This document shows positions 1 through 5,226 of a stretch of 42,863 nt of DNA, piece by piece. The notes under the pieces were generated by a model. The model was given only the letters and a program-made list of their open reading frames with translations, made no database searches and was not told the origin of the DNA. Position numbers and translations under genes: made by a program. Each line of letters begins with the position of its first letter. The stretch's first letter is position 1. The stretch is from Candidatus Kaiserbacteria bacterium (lineage in GTDB: Bacteria; Patescibacteriota; Minisyncoccia; Phycocordibacterales; UBA2100). The stretch lies in NCBI GenBank assembly GCA_016217965.1, contig JACRFI010000021.1, forward strand, positions 1 to 42,863. The letters are read 5' to 3'.

Positions 1-96
1 CTTCGCCCGCTCGGTAGCCATATGGAGCCAGCGTACCGTGTCCCGCTGGAACTTTCGCGCTCCAGGGACCATGTCTCGCATGTATATCTGCCGCAC
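1..96 (-). CDS. Transposase, N-terminal fragment (runs off left edge)
   Basis: This minus-strand reading frame is open from a stop at 102-100 to the window edge. The likely start is ATG at 81, with GTG at 96 as the alternative. The 27 visible residues from the ATG include RKFQRDTVRWLHMATERAK, a basic helical segment of the sort that begins the N-terminal helix-turn-helix region of IS3/IS481-type transposases. The fragment is too short for a family call by itself. The identification rests on the IS-like inverted repeat directly upstream and on the transposase C-terminus at the other edge of the window. I cannot tell whether the full gene is intact. Confidence 0.5.
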   Translation of the reverse strand, partial: MRQIYMRDMVPGARKFQRDTVRWLHMATERAK

Positions 97-155
97 ATCC
101 TAGCAGTTACCCGAGTGCCAAATGTATCTGAACTTATGCATAGTTGTGTTTGACT
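1..155 (-). mobile_element. Partial insertion sequence, 5' (transposase-start) end
   Basis: The left edge carries the start of a transposase reading off the window on the minus strand, preceded by a terminal sequence. On the minus strand the end reads AGTCAA (155-150), then 25 nt, then CATTTGGCACT. The right edge of the window has the same two blocks (AGTCAA, 20 nt, CATTTGGCACT) in inverted orientation, as expected for the two inverted repeats of one IS. The outer boundary near 155 is set only by this comparison; no target duplication can be tested because the element is incomplete. Confidence 0.65.
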
Positions 156-178
156 CAGCACCAGATTCGTGTCATTAT
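150..178 (+). promoter_or_regulatory. Outward-facing hybrid promoter at the IS end
   Basis: TTGACT (150-155) at the extreme end of the IS is a 5/6 match to the -35 consensus. It is followed after 17 bp by CATTAT (173-178), a 4/6 match to the -10 consensus lying in flanking DNA. The next gene on this strand starts at 204. The other IS end shows the same arrangement. Confidence 0.4.
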
Positions 179-186
179 GCTGGTCG

Positions 187-197
187 AAAGGAGGTGA
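187..197 (+). promoter_or_regulatory. Perfect Shine-Dalgarno deciding a GTG start
   Basis: AAGGAGGTGA lies just upstream of GTG at 204, with the GGAGG core 9 nt from the start. It matches the full anti-SD of 16S rRNA and is the only such site I noticed in the window, where most genes lack any SD. It selects the GTG at 204 over the ATG at 197, which opens only a five-codon frame. Confidence 0.7.
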
Positions 198-203
198 TGC
201 CCA

Positions 204-407
204 GTGAGTACTAAACCTCGCGAAGCTGTCGAAAGGTTTCTGAAACGGGTCTACCGGCGGTCCCCCGCTAAAGTAGAGCTGACGATGGAGCTTATTGACG
301 AAGCGGTAGTGAGGCAGTCAACTCAGCCACTTTTGAAGCTGAGGGTAGCGTTGGTGCGCCAAGTGCGTGCAATTTGCGCGTTCCACGACTACGACCTGCC
401 AAAGTAA
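204..407 (+). CDS. Small basic protein of unknown function (67 aa)
   Basis: I do not recognise this protein. It starts at GTG 204 behind a perfect Shine-Dalgarno and is closed 34 nt downstream by a strong intrinsic terminator, so it looks like a genuine single-gene transcription unit. The product is basic and mostly helical by composition, with no signal peptide or membrane segment. A cluster of Arg/Lys near the N-terminus (RFLKRVYRRSPAKVE) would suit nucleic-acid or ribosome binding, but that is only a guess. It lies directly beside the IS end, whose outward -35 may drive it. Its strong SD is unlike the SD-poor genes around it, which may mean it was acquired or is translated differently. Confidence 0.6.
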   Translation: MSTKPREAVERFLKRVYRRSPAKVELTMELIDEAVVRQSTQPLLKLRVALVRQVRAICAFHDYDLPK

Positions 408-440
408 GTACAAGCAGGGAGGCGTCACCCTTTCGGCGTA

Positions 441-486
441 CGAGGCGTCGGACCCCAGTGGTTCGACGCCTCGATTATTTTTATTT
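441..486 (+). terminator. Intrinsic terminator after the 67-aa gene
   Basis: A 14-bp stem (441-454 with 460-473, including one G-T pair) has a 5-nt loop and is followed by a T-rich run to about 486. It closes the plus-strand gene at 204-407. The minus-strand gene ending at 481 may also use the hairpin, although it lacks a U tract in that direction. Confidence 0.85.
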
Positions 487-639
487 AGCGAGCATCGCCT
501 CAAATGCTGCGGCAGTCTGCTTCTCTTTTTCTTGCATCGCCGTGTATGTATTCACGGCATAGGTAACGCCAAAGCTTACGGAGATGAATACCGAGAAGCC
601 TACAACGAATCGCATGAACGACCCGACGGGAGATTCCAT
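481..639 (-). CDS. Small single-pass membrane protein (52 aa)
   Basis: This frame has ATG at 639, a TAA stop at 481 and 52 residues. The N-terminus (MESPVGSFMR) leads into one hydrophobic segment of about 20 residues (roughly 10-29, FVVGFSVFISVSFGVTYAV), followed by a charged helical tail rich in Lys, Glu and Ala. It is preceded by a perfect TATAAT at 670-665, inside the end of the aminotransferase gene, so it probably has its own promoter and a short leader. No Shine-Dalgarno is visible. It is not a recognised family. The clean membrane topology and promoter support a real gene, but the assignment rests on one sequence. Confidence 0.55.
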   Translation of the reverse strand: MESPVGSFMRFVVGFSVFISVSFGVTYAVNTYTAMQEKEKQTAAAFEAMLAK

Positions 640-664
640 ATTATTTCTGCACGACTTGTCCAGG

Positions 665-670
665 ATTATA
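665..670 (-). promoter_or_regulatory. -10 box for the 52-aa membrane protein
   Basis: Consensus TATAAT on the minus strand ends 25 nt before the ATG at 639. No good -35 is visible. Transcription would start around 657 and give a short leader. Confidence 0.5.
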
Positions 671-681
671 TCATGCCCTTT

Positions 682-1524
682 CTACCACTTGTCTGACAGT
701 GTGTATTCTTTGAATTGTCTCATTACCTCCTTAGTGACTGGACCCACCTTTCCATCCCCTACCGGCTTGCCATCCATCTTTGTGACAGGAACGACTTCCC
801 TGCCGCTGCCGGTCATAAACACTTCCGATGCAGACCACAGTTCATCGAGCGTAAAGTCTTGGACTAGGGGCGGCGTATCAAGCTTAAGAATCTCAAGGAG
901 TGTCTGTCGAGTTATTCCTGCAAGAATGTTTGTTTTGGGCGTAAGAAGTTTTCCACCAATCACAGCAAACACATTGCTGTTTGAACCTTCATATACTTGC
1001 GCGTCTGAATAGTAGATAGGCTCAAGTGCCCCGATCTTCGAGGCAAGATACGTCTGCTTCATGCCTTCGATATAATTGTTCGTCTTTGCGGATGGCTTGT
1101 AGCGGTCGTGTTTGTCTAGTAAGACACCGGTACCTTCCGTGTACCACTCCGGCGGGTACTTTGCGACGGGGTCTACAAGAATTACGATGGTCGGTTTCTC
1201 CCCCGGCATCATGCTATTTGATATGCCGCCCGAAACGAATATTTTTATGAACTTTTCGTCTGCACTTTCATTAGCTGCAAGTGTTTGCATGACCCACTCC
1301 GTAACCTGCTCTTTGCTCCACGGCATTTGCAAACTGATCGCCTCTGCGGAATTGAATAGACGGTCAATATGTTCTTTCAGTTTGAAGGGCCTGTGATGCG
1401 GGTACGTTTTGAGAAAGTCGAACACGGCGAAACCTCTGGCAAATCCAACGTCGCGCGGAGAAATCACTATCTGTTCTTCTGGAACCAGCGAACCATTGAA
1501 AAATTGTTGCCCCGCCACCTCCAC
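682..1524 (-). CDS. Class IV PLP-dependent aminotransferase
   Basis: This is a fold-type IV aminotransferase of the branched-chain / D-amino-acid aminotransferase / aminodeoxychorismate lyase group. The PLP-binding lysine is in SAKTNNYIEGM (K147). The cofactor-ring glutamate is in VYEGSNSNVF (E179), and a GITRQTLLEI segment around 203-212 contacts the phosphate. These spacings match D-alanine aminotransferase, and 280 aa is normal for the family. The amino donor cannot be read from the sequence; a branched-chain or D-amino-acid substrate are both possible, the latter being relevant to peptidoglycan. It is the last gene of a four-gene minus-strand operon, 1 nt after the DUF2127 gene. Confidence 0.88.
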   Translation of the reverse strand: MEVAGQQFFNGSLVPEEQIVISPRDVGFARGFAVFDFLKTYPHHRPFKLKEHIDRLFNSAEAISLQMPWSKEQVTEWVMQTLAANESADEKFIKIFVSGGISNSMMPGEKPTIVILVDPVAKYPPEWYTEGTGVLLDKHDRYKPSAKTNNYIEGMKQTYLASKIGALEPIYYSDAQVYEGSNSNVFAVIGGKLLTPKTNILAGITRQTLLEILKLDTPPLVQDFTLDELWSASEVFMTGSGREVVPVTKMDGKPVGDGKVGPVTKEVMRQFKEYTLSDKW

Positions 1525-1525
1525 A

Positions 1526-2032
1526 CTATACTACACGCGGAAGAGTCTCCTGATTGGCTTCGCGCCTGTGCCGGTACTCATGCAAAAGCAGGGCGATGAA
1601 TACAACATCAATGATAGTAATAAGCGCCAACGTAATGGAGTGGTATTCGTAAATACGATATATCTGATAGAACATAAACAGTGCCATGAACACGGCAGCA
1701 GTCGGATACGCCCATAGCTTGTTACGATACAGTTCGTACGCGAGAAAGAGATTCACGACCCCATGGAGCAGAATATAGAGCGCAATAAACATCCGTGTAC
1801 CTTCTGGCGCTGATGTGAGGAACCCCCCTACGAGATCGACAAAGCGATCATGCGGATCTTCGAGAAGCTCATTATGTGACAGAGCGTAGAAACCGTGTAC
1901 GATCATCTCGTGCGGCACTAAAAGCGCGAGCGTACCGCTTATTATCTCCCAGGTGCCATTAAACGCTCTGAGAGCAACCCCTGCTTCAAACAAGCCGTGC
2001 AAGAAATATTCAATCTTTTGTTTAGAAAGCAT
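1526..2032 (-). CDS. DUF2127-type membrane protein
   Basis: A 168-aa polytopic protein with about four hydrophobic segments: near 15-38, 82-98, 105-125 and 132-150. The start, HGLFEAGVALRAFNGTWEI, resembles the DUF2127 family of small integral membrane proteins, whose function is unknown. It begins 9 nt after the amidotransferase stop and ends 1 nt before the aminotransferase, so the three are cotranscribed. The cytoplasmic tail is basic (EYRHRREANQ). The family call comes from recall of the N-terminal pattern and was not searched. Confidence 0.65.
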   Translation of the reverse strand: MLSKQKIEYFLHGLFEAGVALRAFNGTWEIISGTLALLVPHEMIVHGFYALSHNELLEDPHDRFVDLVGGFLTSAPEGTRMFIALYILLHGVVNLFLAYELYRNKLWAYPTAAVFMALFMFYQIYRIYEYHSITLALITIIDVVFIALLLHEYRHRREANQETLPRVV

Positions 2033-2041
2033 TTCTTATTG

Positions 2042-2758
2042 TCACGGCGCAACTATATCGCAAAAATTACCAAAGAGACGATTGCATTGTTCACGCATAA
2101 GGGGCGCATTGGCGCGAGCTTCGTCACGAAGCGTACGCTCGTCTACCGAATAATCCTTTTGGATCCATTCTTTGTCTAGGGAGAGCTCCGCATCGATCAT
2201 CTCTGGCGTAAATTCGTTATGAAATAGCATGCCGTACACGTTCGTACCATGGCGAAATGCCTGATTCTGACAAGCGGCGGATGAAGCGAGCAAGGTCGTA
2301 CCCTCTGGCAAATCAAATGCATCGCCGTGCCACTGTAAAACTTTGACCGTGCTTGGGAAACCTTTAAATAGCGGGTCTGCAGCGCCTTCGGGAGTAAGTT
2401 CGACAGTGTGGTAGCCGACTTCTTTTTGCCGTTTGCCGTCTGTAAGATTCGGATATACTCGAGCGCCTAGTGCATGGGCCAGCAGTTGCCCGCCGAGGCA
2501 AAACCCTATCATCGGCAACTTTCCCAAGTTCTCGCGAATGAACGCAAGCTCGTCATCTTTGGACGGATACTGTTCCTTACCTTCGTACACGCCCATCGGG
2601 CTGCCCATAATTACCAGTGCATCGAATTCATCCGCGGCCGCCATAACGTACGGCTTCCATAATTCAACGATAGTAAAATCGACTCCCCGACCTTTCGCCG
2701 CGTCCGTCAACATTCCCGGAGGCTCATGCGGCACGTGCTGAAATACTAGAAATTTCAT
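2042..2758 (-). CDS. Class I glutamine amidotransferase (GMP synthase-like)
   Basis: This is a stand-alone triad glutamine amidotransferase domain, which hydrolyses glutamine to supply ammonia. The nucleophile elbow IGFCLGGQLLAH holds C87. The His-Glu pair is in YGMLFHNEFTPEM (H180, E182), where the usual FHPE is FHNE. MGSPMGVYEG near 51-60 corresponds to the oxyanion region. It has no synthetase domain, so it belongs with the GMP synthase-like amidotransferases rather than GuaA itself; the true substrate is unknown. The start overlaps the upstream gene by ATGA (2755-2758), so translation is probably coupled. Confidence 0.85.
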   Translation of the reverse strand: MKFLVFQHVPHEPPGMLTDAAKGRGVDFTIVELWKPYVMAAADEFDALVIMGSPMGVYEGKEQYPSKDDELAFIRENLGKLPMIGFCLGGQLLAHALGARVYPNLTDGKRQKEVGYHTVELTPEGAADPLFKGFPSTVKVLQWHGDAFDLPEGTTLLASSAACQNQAFRHGTNVYGMLFHNEFTPEMIDAELSLDKEWIQKDYSVDERTLRDEARANAPLMREQCNRLFGNFCDIVAP

Positions 2759-3210
2759 TTGACTGTTTTCAATGTATGGTAAAGCTTTATGTCTTTAAGC
2801 TCCATTCGTGCGAATTTTGGTTTTGGACTCTCGCTCATCAATTCTTCCTCTTCGCCCATGCCGAATTGTCGTTCAATCGGAAGTATCATTCCGACCTTGT
2901 AATCTCTTCGGGCAACCAGGTACATCTCGTCGCCTACCCTGCGAGCAATCACATATGGACCCTTTGTTTTCAACGCAACTCGCAGATATTCCGCATAAGA
3001 TTCTCCTTTCGCAACAACCCAATCACCCACAAGCAATGGCATGTTGTCGTTCGCATCGGAATGAGGTTCAATTCCTGCTTCGTTTTGCATGTTGCCCAAA
3101 ATGCGCGGTCCTTCTTGCGGACGTCGCACAAATACAGCCCCTTCTGCAAAACCATCATCATTCGCAGCAAATTTCGGTACTTCCTGCTCCTCACCCGTTA
3201 ATTCTCTCAT
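2755..3210 (-). CDS. Unknown cytoplasmic protein, first gene of the operon (151 aa)
   Basis: I do not recognise this family. The acidic 151-aa protein has no signal or membrane segment. Its middle (about 60-112) alternates beta-prone stretches such as GDWVVAKGESYAEYLRVAL and GDEMYLVARRDYKVGMIL, which suggests a small beta-barrel or SH3-like fold, but that is only an impression. It heads the operon that continues into the amidotransferase, DUF2127 protein and aminotransferase. A consensus TATAAT ends 6 nt before its ATG, which fixes the start and predicts a leaderless message. Confidence 0.7.
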   Translation of the reverse strand: MRELTGEEQEVPKFAANDDGFAEGAVFVRRPQEGPRILGNMQNEAGIEPHSDANDNMPLLVGDWVVAKGESYAEYLRVALKTKGPYVIARRVGDEMYLVARRDYKVGMILPIERQFGMGEEEELMSESPKPKFARMELKDIKLYHTLKTVK

Positions 3211-3216
3211 GCAGGA

Positions 3217-3222
3217 ATTATA
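3217..3222 (-). promoter_or_regulatory. Leaderless promoter, -10 of the 3210 operon
   Basis: Perfect TATAAT on the minus strand is followed by 6 nt and then ATG (3210), so the start codon should be at or next to +1. A GATTTCGTAA-containing motif shared with the neighbouring promoter lies at 3237-3251. Confidence 0.7.
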
Positions 3223-3258
3223 CCCTGCCTATAAATTTACGAAATCTTGGCAAAAAAC

Positions 3259-4266
3259 CTATACTTGTTCTTTCTTTTGTCTCCTGATCAGAACGCCGCG
3301 CACAAAGGCATTTTTGAACTTATCAAAATTGTGGATCAAGCCATATTTGCTCATAAGTTGGACCATCTTCTCTGTGTCATCTATAACGTTCAGTCGTGAA
3401 AGCTCATCTGTAAAGCCTTGTTTTCCAACTGCCGCGTCTAGCATACCGCGCACTTTTTGGTTTTTGAGATCAAGTCCCATCATTTCAGCGTGGACAAGAC
3501 CCTGCCAAACCTTATCGGGTTCGACGTGTGATTTAGCTGAAATCTTTGCGATAAGTGCTTCAAGAAAATGAAGGGCAGCAAAAAAGAGCAGGGCTGCCTC
3601 GGGCTTCTTATAAATATCTGCAATACTATCGATATCTTCGTGATTGACTCCGCTGAGAGGATTCGATTTCAGATATTCAACCAAGACCATACGAGCCAAC
3701 TTCTCGTTTATTGCTTCGTTTAGGAGGTTAAAGAAAATCGCTTGTGAAGAACCCTCTCGCTGCATGTGAAGCTGTTGAACACCAATTTGCACAACACGAT
3801 TCCCGCTGCGTGATTGTCTGTCGTAGTGGCTACTGACCGCATGTGCCTGCTCATGCATCAAGAGCTTTACCGTCAGGAGTGGAATCGGTACGTTGTACAT
3901 ACTCGCAACGCGCCTCATTTCCAGGACATTGACCAATATCACATCGTACTGAGGCATGTACGACATCAAAGGATTCGCATCAGGGTTACCCACTTTCGCG
4001 AATGCCTCCGGAGTTACGAGAAACACATCAGGTCGAGAGATGGTGTGCGCCCTGGCTTCCGAGTCAGGTATGCTTTTTTGTATCTTTTCTGAAAAAATCC
4101 GCTGTATCTCATCAAAGTTTATAGAATCGAGCGTCTCCCCAATCTCAGCATCATCTATAAGGAATTCCTTGATTTCCTCTCGGACGCTTTCATGAGTTTT
4201 GTCAGTTTCTTCTGCAACTCTTCCATTATCTCCAACATGCGCTCCTCGATATATTTCTTCCGTCAT
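3259..4266 (-). CDS. Predicted HEXXH metallopeptidase-like protein (335 aa)
   Basis: The sequence contains LLMHEQAHAVS, a HEXXH zinc motif at residues 138-142. A helix about 45 residues later with NEAINEKLAR (183-192) could provide the third zinc ligand (E184 or E188), as in gluzincins. There is no signal peptide or membrane segment, so it would act in the cytoplasm. The first 70 residues are acidic and probably flexible. I know of no named family it belongs to; peptidase activity is inferred from the motif only. Its promoter has TACAAT ending 6 nt before the ATG. A C19 homopolymer lies upstream of that promoter. Confidence 0.6.
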   Translation of the reverse strand: MTEEIYRGAHVGDNGRVAEETDKTHESVREEIKEFLIDDAEIGETLDSINFDEIQRIFSEKIQKSIPDSEARAHTISRPDVFLVTPEAFAKVGNPDANPLMSYMPQYDVILVNVLEMRRVASMYNVPIPLLTVKLLMHEQAHAVSSHYDRQSRSGNRVVQIGVQQLHMQREGSSQAIFFNLLNEAINEKLARMVLVEYLKSNPLSGVNHEDIDSIADIYKKPEAALLFFAALHFLEALIAKISAKSHVEPDKVWQGLVHAEMMGLDLKNQKVRGMLDAAVGKQGFTDELSRLNVIDDTEKMVQLMSKYGLIHNFDKFKNAFVRGVLIRRQKKEQV

Positions 4267-4272
4267 CGGTGA

Positions 4273-4278
4273 ATTGTA
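4273..4278 (-). promoter_or_regulatory. Leaderless promoter of the HEXXH gene
   Basis: TACAAT is followed by 6 nt and ATG at 4266. A weak -35 (TTGCAG) lies 16 bp upstream. The shared motif TTACGAAATCTTTGCC (plus strand, 4301-4316) overlaps the upstream promoter region. Confidence 0.6.
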
Positions 4279-4318
4279 CTTGGACGTCCCCGGACTGCAA
4301 TTACGAAATCTTTGCCAT

Positions 4319-4348
4319 CCCCCCCCCCCCCCCCCCCGAGGGGGGGGG
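4319..4348. repeat. C19 homopolymer and G9 run forming a hairpin
   Basis: Nineteen C (4319-4337) are followed by GA and nine G (4340-4348). The G9 can pair with part of the C run. It lies in the 120-bp gap between the 127-aa membrane protein and the HEXXH gene, about 40 bp upstream of the HEXXH -10. Such tracts slip during replication and during sequencing, so the exact length is not reliable. Confidence 0.85.
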
Positions 4349-4386
4349 TTAGAGAGGCGAAGCGGTGTCTAAGACCGTTTTGGCAT

Positions 4387-4770
4387 TTATTTTTGCAACA
4401 GATACGCCGCGAGAACTGCAAACCAGTTCCCAATTGTAATCAATGTGATTGGCAAGCTCAGTAAGCCAGATATTGAGAGTAGTTTATTCAACGGGGTCAA
4501 TCCTCTCCATTCGTTCTTAATTTCTTGAAGCTGAATAATTGCGCCAGGTCCAATCTTTTCAAGATATCGAATAACGAGATAAAGAAAATTCGCGCTAAGT
4601 CCGACTGCAGAAAAAAGAATTACAATTGCTACGACTACGCTTTGCTCTCCATCCAAGTAATACGAGTAATTAAGTACTACAGCGAGATGTCTAAGTATAA
4701 GTGTGAACGCGGCAAGAATAAAAATCACTGCCAAAACGCGGACACGAAAAATGAAATGATCTCTGTTCAT
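4387..4770 (-). CDS. Small polytopic membrane protein (127 aa)
   Basis: I do not recognise the family. The 127-aa protein has three or four hydrophobic segments: about 11-33, 43-68, and a C-terminal pair within 95-125. A charged loop (LEKIGPGAIIQLQEIKNEWRG, about 69-90) joins them. It has no catalytic motif. It is a single gene between the C19 tract and another small membrane protein on the same strand; the 66-nt gap upstream shows no strong promoter. Confidence 0.6.
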   Translation of the reverse strand: MNRDHFIFRVRVLAVIFILAAFTLILRHLAVVLNYSYYLDGEQSVVVAIVILFSAVGLSANFLYLVIRYLEKIGPGAIIQLQEIKNEWRGLTPLNKLLSISGLLSLPITLITIGNWFAVLAAYLLQK

Positions 4771-4836
4771 TAGCGCCGCAAGTATCGCGCCCTTTCAAAC
4801 CAAAAGCAACTTCAGTATCGAAAGACGAAAGGAATC

Positions 4837-5217
4837 CTAACCGATGAGCCCGGGTGCGTATTTTTTGAGGGTTTTGTGTGCGATTGTGGCGAGTCCCCAG
4901 GCGATAAGCCCCAGAATTATTGGGAAATAGATATGGAGTGGATCTATTACGATTTCAAAAAGAATGGCTGGTATAAGAGATATGCCAATCCACCAGTACT
5001 TGTGCTTACCGCCTAGAAAAGTAATACAAAAAGCGACAAATACTACTAGGGCGATTGGAATGCCGATGAATGATCTTGCGGCATCATCTGGGAAAAACCC
5101 GCCGCCGAGCAGTCCAGGAAAGACACTAAAATATAATGCTCCAACATGCCACGAAAGATAGTATGCAAGAATATAAGAGAGTAGAATTATCCCGGCACGT
5201 ATTGCAGTAACATTCAT
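4837..5217 (-). CDS. Small polytopic membrane protein (126 aa)
   Basis: A 126-aa hydrophobic protein with about four membrane segments: near 5-25, 50-68, 74-90 and 95-112. The loop between the first two contains GLLGGGFFPDDAARSFIG. It has no known motif. Its ATG is 9 nt after the lipase stop, so it is probably cotranscribed with the lipase and may serve at the membrane in the same process, but that link is only positional. Confidence 0.6.
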   Translation of the reverse strand: MNVTAIRAGIILLSYILAYYLSWHVGALYFSVFPGLLGGGFFPDDAARSFIGIPIALVVFVAFCITFLGGKHKYWWIGISLIPAILFEIVIDPLHIYFPIILGLIAWGLATIAHKTLKKYAPGLIG

Positions 5218-5226
5218 GTTTAATTT

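Noticed and set aside
4341-4386. tRNA-Ser-like 5' stretch (AGAGAGGCGAAGCGGTGTCTAAG region)
   Set aside because: The resemblance is short, no anticodon arm, T arm or acceptor can be folded, and it lies beside the G9 run.
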